Positions 7,069-16,130 are shown, counted from the stretch's first letter. The stretch: 36,394 nt of DNA from Metabacillus malikii (GCF_030813355.1 NZ_JAUSUD010000033.1:1-36394), one strand, 5' to 3'. Notes: generated by a model from the sequence alone, not told the origin. Made by a program: numbers and translations.

Positions 7069-7923
7069 CTATGATTTTACTTCTACAATAAATGGGTAGA
7101 CTGTAACATTCCCGTTTTCCCGAAATTCTGCCCATATTTTATAAATTCCTGGCTTTGAAAATTGCGTTTCGAAAACTGGTGTATCACCATCTAATGGATG
7201 TACGTGAAGATATTCATCTGCTTGTTCATCTAGAATCACAACGTGGCCTAATGCTCCTAAATATGATTCCAATTTGGCTCCGTGAACATCGAATGTCAAG
7301 TTAACCGGCTCATTCACGACTAATGATGTGGGTGTCATCGTTACTTTGTTTCCATTTATTGTTTTTTCTAGAGTTTGATCGATCTTCAAAGAGCTATGAC
7401 TATGCTCTCCAGTGTCAGGATTTCCTACAGTAAATAAAATCGTTTGAACTTCATAATTTAGATCCTTTGGTTTAATATCAACGAATGCCTTATACGTACC
7501 TTCTTTTAGTGGACTTTCCACTTTAAACTGTCCTGGTGTAGTTTCTTCCGGATGTAGATGGAAGTATTGGTCTAAGTGATCATCCACTACGATCAAGTGA
7601 AGAAGCTTTTCATGGCTTACTTCTAAATCTGTTACAGGATTTCCAGCAAGGTCTTCAAGTCTTACTGTTAATGATTGATTCTCTTCTTTTACGGTTACCT
7701 TTACTTCACTTTCTGTACTAGTTTGTTGACCATGCTCATGTAATTCATCTCCAGAATGTGAGTCATGAGCTTTCCCAGCCTCTTTTGCTTCACTAGTTGA
7801 AGCAGTGTGCTCCTCAGTATGAGCGTCTAATTTTTCATCTACTCCGAAAACAGCTTCATAGGCAAAGTACCCAACAATGACAATAGCTAAATACAGAAAA
7901 GCTGAAATGATCCACTTTTTCAT
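7069..7923 (-). CDS. His-rich membrane-anchored protein of the copper operon, duplicated domain
   Basis: 284 residues. An N-terminal uncleaved-looking hydrophobic segment (about 4-24) is followed by a His/Glu-rich linker (about 34-68) and two related beta-rich domains. Domain 1 holds HLIVVDDHLDQYFHLHPE (about 108-125) and domain 2 holds GHVVILDEQADEYLHVHPL (about 225-243). These are clearly internal duplicates, with paired His-x-His-Pro motifs well placed to bind a metal. The fold resembles YtkA/FixH-like extracytoplasmic domains; this is a family-level guess. The gene begins 18 bases after copA and precedes the operon terminator, so it is co-transcribed. Inferred role: extracytoplasmic copper binding or hand-off from CopA. 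No lipobox was seen. Confidence 0.75.
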   Translation of the reverse strand: MKKWIISAFLYLAIVIVGYFAYEAVFGVDEKLDAHTEEHTASTSEAKEAGKAHDSHSGDELHEHGQQTSTESEVKVTVKEENQSLTVRLEDLAGNPVTDLEVSHEKLLHLIVVDDHLDQYFHLHPEETTPGQFKVESPLKEGTYKAFVDIKPKDLNYEVQTILFTVGNPDTGEHSHSSLKIDQTLEKTINGNKVTMTPTSLVVNEPVNLTFDVHGAKLESYLGALGHVVILDEQADEYLHVHPLDGDTPVFETQFSKPGIYKIWAEFRENGNVTVYPFIVEVKS

Positions 7924-7941
7924 AGGACGTTCTCCTTTTAT

Positions 7942-10359
7942 CTATAGTTTAACTCTTTGTAATCTAAGTGCATTCAGGACAACAGATACAGAACTAAACG
8001 CCATGGCTGCTCCTGCTAACCAAGGTGCTAGGAAGCCTAGTGCTGCAACTGGAATCCCAAGTGCATTGTAAGCAAATGCCCAAAATAGGTTTTGTTTAAT
8101 ATTACGAATGGTCTTTTTACTCATAAAGATCGCATCGGCAATGCTATTTAAGTCTCCACGAATAAGGGTAATGTCCGCAGCTTCCATTGCAATATCTGTT
8201 CCCGTACCGATTGCCATTCCAATATCAGCGATCGCTAAAGCAGGTGCGTCATTAATCCCATCTCCAACCATTGCAACAATTTTTCCTTGTTCTTGTAGCT
8301 TTTTCACTTCCTCTGCTTTTCCTTCTGGAAGGACTTCCGCTACAACTGAGTCAATACCAGCTTCTTTTGCAATCGCTTTGGCTGTACGCTCATTATCCCC
8401 TGTAATCATCACAACATTTAGACCCATGTCTTTTAGACGCTTTACCGCTTCTTTTGACGTTTCTTTAATTGTATCGGCTACTGCGACTATACCTGCATAT
8501 TGATTATCGATCGCAATGAGCATCGCCGTTTTTCCTTTTTCCTCAAGCTGTTCCATTGTACGGAGTGCCTGCTCAATCTTGATGCTATGTTGTTGCATTA
8601 ATTTCCTTGTGCCCGCTAAAATGAATTGGCCATTTACTTTTGCCTTTATTCCATATCCAGGAATCGCTTCAAACTCCTCAACCTCAGTAAGTTCGACATT
8701 TCTTTCCTTAATTCCAGCTACAATAGCCTCAGCCAGTGGGTGCTCAGATTGTTTTTCAGCTGTTCCGACAAGTTGTAAAAATTGATTTTCGTCCACTCCC
8801 TGCTCAACTAAAACGTCCGTTAAAACTGGAGTACCGTTCGTCACAGTCCCTGTTTTATCTAAAAGAATCGTTGTTAAACGGTGTGTCATCTCAAGGTGTT
8901 CTCCACCTTTAAATAATACTCCAAACTCTGCTGCTCTTCCTGATCCAGCCATAATGGAAGTAGGAGTAGCTAAACCTAATGCACATGGGCATGCGATGAC
9001 AAGAACAGCAATTAATTTTTCTAGTGCTTCAGCAAAGTCTCCAGGTGCTACCCAGATGAACCAAACGAAAAATGTAAGAACCGCTATACCCACTACGATC
9101 GGGACAAAAATACCTGAGATTTGATCGGCCAATCGTTGAATTGGTGCTTTTGATCCTTGTGCCTCTTCCACCACTTTAATGATTTGCGCAAGTGCTGTGT
9201 CACGTCCGACCTTTGTTGCTTTCACCTTTAGGAATCCATTTTTGTTAATGGTGGAACCAATGACTATGTCACCGACTGTTTTATCAACAGGAACACTTTC
9301 ACCCGTTAACATGGATTCGTCTAAAGCAGAGCGACCTTCAATGATTTCACCATCTACCGGAACCTTTTCTCCTGGTTTTACAAGGAGAAAATCACCAACA
9401 ACTACATCCTCTAATGTAACCTCTTGTTCAACTCCATTACGTACAACTGTTGCCGTTTTTGCCTGAAGACCCATTAATTTTTTTATTGCTTCAGAAGAGC
9501 GACCTTTTGCTCGAACTTCAAATAATTTCCCTAAAATAATTAATGTAATAAGAACGGCGCTAGTTTCATAATACAATTCCACCATGTGACTTCCACTACC
9601 AATTGATACAATTGATAGGTATAAGCTATAGAAGTAGGCAGCAGAGGTACCTAAGGCAACTAGTACATCCATGTTTGCACTTTTGTTTCGTAAGGCTTTA
9701 AAAGCTCCAACATAAAATTGTTTCCCAACAATAAATTGAATAGGAGTAGCGAGTGTCAGCTGTACCCAAGGGTTCATAAACATGTCTGGAAGGTAAATAA
9801 AAGATGTAAAGCTAAAGTGACTAACCATTGCCCACAAAAGTGGAACGGATAAAATAAGTGAAAAGAGGAATTTTCCTTGTTGTGTTTCTAATTCTTTTGC
9901 CTTCATATCTACAAGGTCTTCTTTTTGATCATCTTTTAAAGTTGCTTTGTAACCAAGCTTTTCAACACGTTGTAACATATCGTTTAGACCTGTTTGTGAT
10001 GGATTGTATTCAACGGTTGCACTTTCTAACGCTAGATTTACATTCGCTTTTGTAACACCCTCAATTTTATTTAAACCTTTTTCTATTCTTGTCGCACAAG
10101 CAGCACATGTCATGCCAATAATATTTAGCTCAACTTTTTCCTCGACTACGTCATATCCTAAATCATTTATTTTCTTTTTGAATTCATCTATTTGAACAAC
10201 ATTTGGATTGTATTTAATGGATGTTCTTTCTAGGGCGAAGTTTACATTCGCGTCTTCTACACCTTCTACTTTTTTAAGCCCCTTTTCAATTCGGATCGCA
10301 CATGAAGCACATGTCATTCCTGTTATCGGAAGAACTGCTTCTTTAAGTTCCTGAGTCAT
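7942..10359 (-). CDS. copA: Cu+-exporting P1B-type ATPase
   Basis: 805 residues. Two N-terminal heavy-metal-associated domains carry GMTCASC (Cys17, Cys20) and GMTCAAC (Cys85, Cys88). P-type ATPase hallmarks are complete: actuator TGES (352-355), intramembrane CPC (457-459), phosphorylated Asp501 in DKTGT, nucleotide-domain SEHPL (His540), and GDGINDAP (699-706). The last membrane helices hold YN and [15 protein letters not shown], the P1B-1 signature for monovalent copper. It pumps Cu+ (or Ag+) out of the cytoplasm, receiving it from CopZ. The gene is third in csoR-copZ-copA; a stable hairpin at 10405-10434 sits between copZ and copA. Confidence 0.97.
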   Translation of the reverse strand: MTQELKEAVLPITGMTCASCAIRIEKGLKKVEGVEDANVNFALERTSIKYNPNVVQIDEFKKKINDLGYDVVEEKVELNIIGMTCAACATRIEKGLNKIEGVTKANVNLALESATVEYNPSQTGLNDMLQRVEKLGYKATLKDDQKEDLVDMKAKELETQQGKFLFSLILSVPLLWAMVSHFSFTSFIYLPDMFMNPWVQLTLATPIQFIVGKQFYVGAFKALRNKSANMDVLVALGTSAAYFYSLYLSIVSIGSGSHMVELYYETSAVLITLIILGKLFEVRAKGRSSEAIKKLMGLQAKTATVVRNGVEQEVTLEDVVVGDFLLVKPGEKVPVDGEIIEGRSALDESMLTGESVPVDKTVGDIVIGSTINKNGFLKVKATKVGRDTALAQIIKVVEEAQGSKAPIQRLADQISGIFVPIVVGIAVLTFFVWFIWVAPGDFAEALEKLIAVLVIACPCALGLATPTSIMAGSGRAAEFGVLFKGGEHLEMTHRLTTILLDKTGTVTNGTPVLTDVLVEQGVDENQFLQLVGTAEKQSEHPLAEAIVAGIKERNVELTEVEEFEAIPGYGIKAKVNGQFILAGTRKLMQQHSIKIEQALRTMEQLEEKGKTAMLIAIDNQYAGIVAVADTIKETSKEAVKRLKDMGLNVVMITGDNERTAKAIAKEAGIDSVVAEVLPEGKAEEVKKLQEQGKIVAMVGDGINDAPALAIADIGMAIGTGTDIAMEAADITLIRGDLNSIADAIFMSKKTIRNIKQNLFWAFAYNALGIPVAALGFLAPWLAGAAMAFSSVSVVLNALRLQRVKL

Positions 10360-10404
10360 CTACTTAACCCCCCATACCCAGTGATGGTATATTTGTTTTC
10401 AAAA

Positions 10405-10434
10405 GGAAACGTGCATATCATTCAGCACGTTTCC
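10405..10434 (-). terminator. Hairpin between copZ and copA
   Basis: Perfect 10-bp arms GGAAACGTGC (10405-10414) and GCACGTTTCC (10425-10434). On the minus strand only TTTTG follows, so this is a weak terminator or an RNA-processing hairpin. It would allow more copZ than copA to be made from one promoter. Confidence 0.6.
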
Positions 10435-10453
10435 TTCAGTATCAAATTTCAAC

Positions 10454-10660
10454 TTAAACTACATCATAACCTTGATCAGCAATTGTTTCTTTAATCTCAT
10501 CTAAAGAGACAACTGTTGAATCAAACGCTACATCCACCTTTCCTTCAGATAAGTGGACTTTCACTTCTGATACGCCATTTAATTTTCCTACATTTCCTTC
10601 TATAGAATTGACACAGTGACCACATGACATTCCATTTACAGTTAAGGTTACTTTCTCCAT
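10454..10660 (-). CDS. copZ: Copper chaperone CopZ
   Basis: 68 residues forming one heavy-metal-associated domain (ferredoxin-like beta-alpha-beta-beta-alpha-beta). The metal motif GMSCGHC supplies Cys13 and Cys16. Length and sequence fit Bacillus CopZ, a cytoplasmic carrier that delivers Cu+ to CopA. It lies 14 bases after csoR on the same strand. A decayed relative lies at 12961-13062. Confidence 0.95.
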   Translation of the reverse strand: MEKVTLTVNGMSCGHCVNSIEGNVGKLNGVSEVKVHLSEGKVDVAFDSTVVSLDEIKETIADQGYDVV

Positions 10661-10674
10661 ATCTATCTCTCCCT

Positions 10675-11013
10675 TTATTTTTTCATTAATCGTTGAATCG
10701 TAACTAGAAGTTCGTTGACTACCTCTAAATCACCATCTTGTATTCTTTCTGTTACACAACTTCTTAAATGATGATCTAATAATTCTTTGGAAAAGCTATT
10801 TAATGCTGATTGGACCGCTGAAATTTGTGTAATGACATCATCACAATACGTATTTTTTTCAATCATACCCTTAATACCACGAATCTGACCTTCAATTCTG
10901 TTTAAGCGGGTAACCAAGGACTTCTTCACTTTTTCTGAGTGATGACTTACCTTTTCAGAATGATTGGAGCAGCAATTCTCACTTTCAATCAATTCTTCCT
11001 GTTCTTCAACCAT
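10675..11013 (-). CDS. csoR: Copper-sensing repressor CsoR
   Basis: 112 residues from ATG 11013, which has AAGGAGG eight bases upstream; an upstream start to 11046 lacks a usable site. DUF156/CsoR fold. The copper ligands C-H-C are present with the family spacing: Cys57, His82, Cys86 (25 and 4 residues apart). An N-terminal extension is rich in Cys and His (CCSNHSEKVSHH), more than usual, and could add metal contacts. CsoR binds the operator in the absence of Cu+ and releases it when copper rises. It heads the csoR-copZ-copA-7069 operon and should be autoregulated through 11037-11066. Confidence 0.93.
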   Translation of the reverse strand: MVEEQEELIESENCCSNHSEKVSHHSEKVKKSLVTRLNRIEGQIRGIKGMIEKNTYCDDVITQISAVQSALNSFSKELLDHHLRSCVTERIQDGDLEVVNELLVTIQRLMKK

Positions 11014-11036
11014 ATTCATAACCTCCTTATGAATAT

Positions 11037-11066
11037 AATTTACCATACCCCCCTACCCTATGTAAA
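11037..11066 (-). promoter_or_regulatory. Copper-operon promoter with CsoR-operator-like spacer
   Basis: Minus strand: TTTACA (11061-11066), an 18-bp spacer, TAAATT (11037-11042). The spacer is a G/C-run element on 11044-11062 with outer CATA/TATG symmetry and the GGGGTATGGTA half known from Bacillus copZA operators. The other half differs from the usual palindrome. Position and context strongly suggest CsoR control. Confidence 0.65.
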
Positions 11067-11139
11067 GTATTGATTGGAAAATAATTCTCTATTTTTTTAC
11101 ATCAGAGGATTTACTTATTATTAAGAATGTTTCTTTCAC

Positions 11140-11244
11140 CTAGCAGTTCATCGTTTTGTAATAATTAAATTTCCCTTTATTCTTAGGAGACGCATAGATT
11201 TTCATTTCACTATCGATGGTTGTTTCAACATAAACACTTCTCAT
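11140..11244 (-). pseudogene. Stub gene coupled to the MFS gene, possible SRPBCC-family start
   Basis: A 34-codon reading frame whose ATG overlaps the MFS stop (ATGA at 11241-11244), a classic coupling arrangement. Its start, RSVYVETTIDSEMK, resembles the first strand of SRPBCC/polyketide-cyclase-like proteins, which are normally about 150 residues. The rest does not continue the family. It looks like the surviving 5' end of a coupled gene; a genuine micro-protein cannot be excluded. Confidence 0.4.
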
Positions 11245-12563
11245 TTTTTTAAATTCATAAACAATAACAATGCTAAGCCTGAAACAATCATTAATACTAT
11301 AAATATATAGGCAAAACCGCTTGCAATAGACGATAAAATGATACCAGCAATTGTTGGTCCTATGGTCGAACCTAAGGATCTAAATAAACTTAGCAGCCCA
11401 ACTGCTGAACCTGCTTCTTCCATTGAAGTTCCCTGTATCACTAGGATGTTTAGTGGTGCACCAATAATGATCCCAATTCCAAAACCAGTTATAGCAGCAG
11501 AAACAAGTAGCAATGAATAGGTAATCGGAAAGATGAAAGAAAGTGAACCGATTAATGTGATTGCAAACCCTAGAAACAATATGTTTCTTGCTCCCCACTT
11601 TGTAACCAAATACCCACCTATCAAGGAAGCAGCCATAGAAGCAATTGCAAGTGGAGCCACTCCATAAGACGATTGTGCCTTCGTTACATCAAAGTTTGTT
11701 TCTATATATAACGGTAAAAGATTCATTGTTGATGCCATTATGAAACCGGACATCAGTGATAAGCTTAAAATAATTAACACATATTTTGACTTGAAGTAAT
11801 TCAGTTTGATGATAGGATCTTGTGAATGCTTTTCTGTTTTAATGAAAAATGGGACGATTAGTAAACCAATGATAAGTATTGGGACATTTTTCAATGTAAT
11901 ACCTAGCATAACAGAAAGGATAATACCTGTTATTAAGATAATGCCTAAATAATCGATTGGTTTCTTACTAATTGTTTGTGGTAATTTCATCACACTCATT
12001 GAAAAAACAACCAAGATTGAAATAGGTACATTGATTAAGAAGATCCATTGCCATGCATAGTTTTGAATGATATATCCTCCTACAATAGGCCCCATAATAC
12101 TTCCTAAGCCAAATACTACACCAATCCATCCCATTGCTTTCGCACGTTCTTCAGTTGGATAACTTACAGTAATGTAAGCAGCAGTAATCGGGAATATACC
12201 CCCTGTACCTATTGCCTGAATACTCCTTCCTACTAAAAAGGTCAAAAAGTTAGGAGCGACAGCTGATAGTAATGAGCCTAATCCAAATAACAGAATACCA
12301 GCCATGAAAATTCGCTTTCTACCAAATCGATCAGAGAATTTGCCCATTAAGGGTATACTAACTGCAAAAAGTAAGGTATAAATCGTGAAACTCCACACCC
12401 CCCATGAAGTATTGATGCCAAATGTACTAACAATCGAGCTTAATGCGGGCCCGACAATTCCGTGATCTAGGGCTCCCATAAAGATTCCAGTAAGATAAAT
12501 ACTTAACACAAGTGATTTTTGTTTACTTTGCATTTGTAATTTGTTTTCTAATAGTGCTTCCAT
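11241..12563 (-). CDS. Major facilitator superfamily drug exporter
   Basis: 440 residues, about 12 membrane segments, 14-TM/12-TM drug:H+ antiporter type. Motif A is GKFSDRFGRKR in the loop after the second helix; the antiporter motif C region reads GLGSIMGPIVGG in the fifth helix. An N-terminal GALDHGIVGPALSSI matches the D1-type motif of DHA2-like exporters, although the length is nearer 12-TM proteins. Probably exports drugs or other lipophilic compounds using the proton gradient; substrate not predictable. The promoter region at 12564-12640 is AT-rich. A coupled stub gene follows. Confidence 0.85.
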   Translation of the reverse strand: MEALLENKLQMQSKQKSLVLSIYLTGIFMGALDHGIVGPALSSIVSTFGINTSWGVWSFTIYTLLFAVSIPLMGKFSDRFGRKRIFMAGILLFGLGSLLSAVAPNFLTFLVGRSIQAIGTGGIFPITAAYITVSYPTEERAKAMGWIGVVFGLGSIMGPIVGGYIIQNYAWQWIFLINVPISILVVFSMSVMKLPQTISKKPIDYLGIILITGIILSVMLGITLKNVPILIIGLLIVPFFIKTEKHSQDPIIKLNYFKSKYVLIILSLSLMSGFIMASTMNLLPLYIETNFDVTKAQSSYGVAPLAIASMAASLIGGYLVTKWGARNILFLGFAITLIGSLSFIFPITYSLLLVSAAITGFGIGIIIGAPLNILVIQGTSMEEAGSAVGLLSLFRSLGSTIGPTIAGIILSSIASGFAYIFIVLMIVSGLALLLFMNLKK

Positions 12564-12960
12564 AACCTTTAACCTCCAATATATAACAAGGAAATAATTG
12601 CTATATTTATTACATACTATACCCCTGTAATGTATGTAAAGGAAATGTTTTATATTTTATTCCAACTTAAATTTAGATAAAGTTCTCCCCTGAACACAAG
12701 CATACATAATCTCTTTCAACCTCTAAATTATCGCAGTTCTCCTTCTGAATGCCAGATGCTGCATTAGGCTCCATTTATTGCATAAATATAATAATAATGA
12801 TGCATGGACTGCTACTCTAGTACTAGAAAAAGGTATGTCTCATTAGTCAGATTTTCATTGAGAAACGCCTAGGTTTCAGTTGTAAAATAGAGTGTATCAG
12901 TACCAAGTAGTTATTTATAAGATAGGTAAGAGTTTGAAGTTATCGCTCTCCTACCGATTC
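12564..12960. other. Gene-free stretch
   Basis: It should contain the promoter of the minus-strand MFS gene near its left end. Short open stretches (for example 33 codons from 12774 on the minus strand) have no ribosome-binding site and resemble nothing recognised. A copZ remnant follows at 12961. The whole interval looks like decayed sequence. Confidence 0.35.
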
Positions 12961-13062
12961 TTAGATCTCACTTAATGTAACGACTGTCTTATCAAAACCT
13001 ACATCCTGTTTTCCTTAAGATAAGTGAATCTACACTTCAAATGAAATGAATCCTTCTAACTG
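12961..13062 (-). pseudogene. copZ-like remnant (HMA domain C-terminal half)
   Basis: One minus-strand frame reads QLEGFISFEV, stop, IHLS, stop, GKQDVGFDKTVVTLSEI, stop. It aligns with residues 29-61 of the intact CopZ (KLNGVSEVKVHLSEGK onward), with about 15 identities in the last 24 codons. Two in-frame stops and the missing metal-binding half mark it as dead. It shows that a second copZ-type gene once lay here. Confidence 0.75.
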
Positions 13063-13087
13063 AGAACCGTCGCTCCTGGGTCTTGCT

Positions 13088-14071
13088 TTATTCAGTTCCA
13101 ATGTAGTCCTCAATAAAATCATTAATTTGTTTACTCATATCCTGAGATTTTGTCCAGTGTAAATAATGATGTCCATCCAAGATGATGAGTTCGCTAGAAT
13201 CTTGATTACGTAATTGGTCTTGATAAAATGTGACATTTGATTTTCCTTCTTCATTTACCTTGTCTTCCTTTGTCGTGAACATCATAATAGGTATGTTTGG
13301 AGGAAATGACATATCCTTTGTCTTCTTGATATTATTGCTTAATTCTTGTGCTTCTTCTATAACATTAGAATTGTATGCCTTCCAAGCAGAAAGCTTCTCA
13401 GTCATCTGTAAATTTTCTTCAGAATAAGTCCCTTCATCTGCGATTGGAAGAAAATTATCAGGAATGACATTTACCGCAACTCTTGCGATTCCCATTGGGG
13501 CGACAAGTTTCAAAAATCCTGGTAAACTTGGTGCAGCTTCTTGAAAGTATTCTGTTGCCATCGGTAAAGTGCTATCAATTCCAATAATAGCTTCTACCTC
13601 ATCAGGGTATTTATTTACGTAATACATGCTATAAATTCCCGAAACGGAGTGAGGCATTAAGATATAAGGCCCATTGATATTGCTTTCCTTAAGAGCTGCT
13701 CTGATTTCCTCCGTAATGTTCTCAACTGTTCGTTCCTTCTTTGTTACGTCGCTCCAGCCATAACCAAAGGGCTCTATGACTACAACTTTATTATTTTTTG
13801 CCATTTCATTCATCAACGGTTCGAAATCTAGCGCAGGAGCTGTCGTACCTAATCCACTTAATAGGACAACGGTATGTTCACCCTCCCCCTCTGTATACAC
13901 GTGCATTTTCTTCCCATCAACCTCAACTAACTGCCCAATTGCAGAGTATTTCTTTTGCTCAAATTTAGTCATCACCTGATGGTATACAATCCATAGTAGA
14001 AAGATAGATAATAAGATTAAAAATACATTTCTAACAATTCTCCAAAATTTATGCTTTTTTTTCCCTTTCAT
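13088..14071 (-). CDS. Membrane-anchored alpha/beta hydrolase
   Basis: 327 residues. A basic N-terminus (MKGKKKHKFWR) precedes one transmembrane segment (about 14-31), so the enzyme domain should be extracytoplasmic. Alpha/beta hydrolase features: LLSGLG oxyanion loop, nucleophile Ser142 in PHSVSG, an acid near TTKEDK, and a His in the C-terminal GHHYLHW. PHSVSG replaces the usual GHSxG, with Pro in the first position, seen in some subfamilies. Substrate unknown. It is not closely similar to the hydrolases at 2371 or 22887. Neighbours give no clear pathway. Confidence 0.85.
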   Translation of the reverse strand: MKGKKKHKFWRIVRNVFLILLSIFLLWIVYHQVMTKFEQKKYSAIGQLVEVDGKKMHVYTEGEGEHTVVLLSGLGTTAPALDFEPLMNEMAKNNKVVVIEPFGYGWSDVTKKERTVENITEEIRAALKESNINGPYILMPHSVSGIYSMYYVNKYPDEVEAIIGIDSTLPMATEYFQEAAPSLPGFLKLVAPMGIARVAVNVIPDNFLPIADEGTYSEENLQMTEKLSAWKAYNSNVIEEAQELSNNIKKTKDMSFPPNIPIMMFTTKEDKVNEEGKSNVTFYQDQLRNQDSSELIILDGHHYLHWTKSQDMSKQINDFIEDYIGTE

Positions 14072-14150
14072 TATTTCACTTCTCTCTTATTAATTTTGTG
14101 CTATAGGATGGTTCTTTAGGCGATATGTCAGATTTATATCATAAAAGCAA

Positions 14151-14735
14151 TTAATTTATCACTTTTGAAGTAGAATACGTTTTTATTGAAAGTGGCTCAA
14201 ACTGGTAAAGTTCTCTTAATAAAGCTTCTGGCTTGTTTTCTATAATCGCGAAAGACCTGAATCTTTCATGTAAAAACTTTTGTTCAATCATATGGTCAAG
14301 CAAATCAAGTAATGGATTAAAATAATCTTTGACGTTAAGAAGCCCACAAGGCTTTTGATGCAATCCAATTTGCGCCCATGTGAAAATTTCAAAAAATTCC
14401 TCCATTGTTCCAGGACCGCCTGGTAAAACAATAAAGCCATCAGCTAACTCTGACATTCGCGCCTTTCTTTCATGCATAGTCTCGACGACATATAATTTGG
14501 ATAACAGTTTATGCGAGATTTCCCTCTCTTCTAACAACTTAGGAATTACCCCGATGACCTCTCCACCATTATGTAAAACCGAATCAGCTAATGTTCCCAT
14601 CATTCCTACACTAGCCCCTCCATAAACCAATGTGATTCCCCTTACTGCTAGTTCTTTTCCAAGTTCTGCTGCTACTTCTTTATATTCTTTTTGTGCCCCA
14701 TCACTCGACCCACAAAAAACAGCTACTCTCTTCAT
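14151..14735 (-). CDS. LOG-family nucleoside monophosphate phosphoribohydrolase (YvdD-like)
   Basis: 194 residues with the Rossmann-like LOG fold. Marks include CGSSDG near the N-terminus, LVYGGASVGMMG, and the family motif PGGPGTMEEFFE (about 104-115) with catalytic Glu and Arg in the MHERKARM helix. These enzymes cleave the N-glycosidic bond of nucleoside 5'-monophosphates, releasing ribose 5-phosphate and a base; older annotations call them lysine decarboxylases. The length fits Bacillus YvdD. It stands alone. Confidence 0.9.
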   Translation of the reverse strand: MKRVAVFCGSSDGAQKEYKEVAAELGKELAVRGITLVYGGASVGMMGTLADSVLHNGGEVIGVIPKLLEEREISHKLLSKLYVVETMHERKARMSELADGFIVLPGGPGTMEEFFEIFTWAQIGLHQKPCGLLNVKDYFNPLLDLLDHMIEQKFLHERFRSFAIIENKPEALLRELYQFEPLSIKTYSTSKVIN

Positions 14736-14803
14736 AATTTATTCTCCCTTCAAATATCCTTTAGATGTACAAATGGACTCACCATTAATGGTTGTATTAA
14801 AAC

Positions 14804-15148
14804 TTAAAACCTACCAAGATGTGTATCTTTAAATCCAGTGCTGTATTTTAATCCATAGCCTAAGGAGCGGTCCATTCCAATATGGGCACTCCAAATCAAG
14901 CCAACCAATAAGAGGATATCAACTTTCATTAAAATTGACACTCCTACTAAAAGTAGAGGAATCGTATAAGTATGAAAAATGTTATAAATATATGCACCCA
15001 TTTTATTATTAACTACATATCCTACCATTCCTACATCAGGCGCAAGTAAAAAGATAATAAATACTATCCAACTAAATTCATTTACATAATAAAATCCAAT
15101 GGCAAGTAAAAATACAATGAACCCTTCTAAACGCATTATTTTACTCAT
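14804..15148 (-). CDS. DUF4260 membrane protein
   Basis: 114 residues with about four hydrophobic segments and the conserved features of DUF4260: LLAPDVGMVGYVVN, GAYIYNIFHTY and a C-terminal AHIGMDRSLGYGLKY. Function unknown. The upstream region contains a TATAAT at 15229-15234 (minus strand) and a TetR-type palindrome at 15246-15261 over the expected -35. In other genomes DUF4260 genes often accompany TetR regulators, which fits the operator. Confidence 0.85.
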   Translation of the reverse strand: MSKIMRLEGFIVFLLAIGFYYVNEFSWIVFIIFLLAPDVGMVGYVVNNKMGAYIYNIFHTYTIPLLLVGVSILMKVDILLLVGLIWSAHIGMDRSLGYGLKYSTGFKDTHLGRF

Positions 15149-15228
15149 TCTACTAACCTCCTATAAACTCCATATTTATTCGACTTATAAAAAGGGCAAA
15201 AATTACTTAGACAAAAAAACTCCTTTAT

Positions 15229-15261
15229 ATTATAATCGCCTTAACACTAACGAACGTTAGT
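15229..15261 (-). promoter_or_regulatory. TetR-type operator site B at the DUF4260 promoter
   Basis: The palindrome ACTAAC-GAAC-GTTAGT (15246-15261) extends to ACTAACG-AA-CGTTAGT. A minus-strand TATAAT lies at 15229-15234, so the operator overlaps its -35 region. A plus-strand TATAAT at 15273-15278 could serve the divergent carbon-nitrogen hydrolase gene. Same element as 19828-19843 and 25549-25564. Confidence 0.65.
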
Positions 15262-15359
15262 ACATTGATTATTATAATACTTCTTTTTTAAATTGCAACA
15301 AAAAAATACCAATTACTAGCAAGAAAGTTTAAAAATTGAGGATAGGGAAGGAGCATTAT

Positions 15360-16121
15360 ATGATGGATGAGAAAAAGAATATAACTATTGCATTAGCTCA
15401 AATTTCGGTAATGGACGGAGACCTGGAATACAACTTAAAGAAGCATTGTGCTGTCATTGAAGCTACAGGAAAACATCACAGTAATTATGTCATTTTTCCA
15501 GAACTATCTTTAACGGGGTACGAATTAGAGCGTTCAGATCAACTTGCATTCTCTTATGAAGATGAGAGATTAATTCAAATTCGAAGCTGCTGTATTACCA
15601 ATAATATAAATGCTGTGGTTGGAGTTCCCGTTAGGTTTGGAAAAGATATAATGATTTGCAGTTTAATATTCTTTAAAGACGGTACTTTTGAACTTTATAC
15701 CAAACATTTTTTATATCCTGGCGAGGAACAATATTTTATTCCGGGGAATTTGGATCCTAAAATAATAGAAAAGAATGAAATATTTTCCTTTGCAATTTGC
15801 GCGGATACAAACAACCCTATACACAGAAGCAATGCTTACAGCACTAACACCTCGGTTTATATCACAAGCGCATTGTTGTCAGACAATGGTTATGCAAACG
15901 ATACTAAGGTACTTCAGCACACGGCTAAAAAGTATAATATGACAGTCTTTATGGCAAATTATTGTGGTGAAACTGGCGGATATAAAGCTGCTGGGGGAAG
16001 CTGTGCATGGAATTCAAGTGGAGAACTAATTGGTAAAATGGACTCTAACACGGAAGGAATATTACTTATAGAATGTACAGATACCCGTGAATGGTCATTG
16101 GATAAGATAATTGCTTTTTAG
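15360..16121 (+). CDS. Carbon-nitrogen hydrolase (nitrilase superfamily)
   Basis: 253 residues from ATG 15360, which has AAGGAG at 15348-15353; the next ATG, 15363, is equally placed. The nitrilase-superfamily catalytic triad is complete: Glu48 in FPELSLTGYE, Lys115 in YTKHFLYPGEE, Cys147 in FAICADTN. The second Glu pair, GEE, is also kept. Such enzymes hydrolyse amides, N-carbamoyl compounds or nitriles in the cytoplasm; the substrate is not predictable. It is divergent from DUF4260 with operator B between. Ten bases after it lies a relic of an E1-alpha gene (16131). Confidence 0.85.
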   Translation: MMDEKKNITIALAQISVMDGDLEYNLKKHCAVIEATGKHHSNYVIFPELSLTGYELERSDQLAFSYEDERLIQIRSCCITNNINAVVGVPVRFGKDIMICSLIFFKDGTFELYTKHFLYPGEEQYFIPGNLDPKIIEKNEIFSFAICADTNNPIHRSNAYSTNTSVYITSALLSDNGYANDTKVLQHTAKKYNMTVFMANYCGETGGYKAAGGSCAWNSSGELIGKMDSNTEGILLIECTDTREWSLDKIIAF

Positions 16122-16130
16122 AATAATGGA

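Noticed and set aside
8108-9466. Several plus-strand frames of 89-131 residues opposite copA
   Set aside because: Antisense shadows of the ATPase; Ser/Ala/Pro-rich with no start signals.
14151-14735. Lysine decarboxylase
   Set aside because: Old annotation of the PGGxGTxxE family; the LOG-type phosphoribohydrolase activity is the better-supported function.
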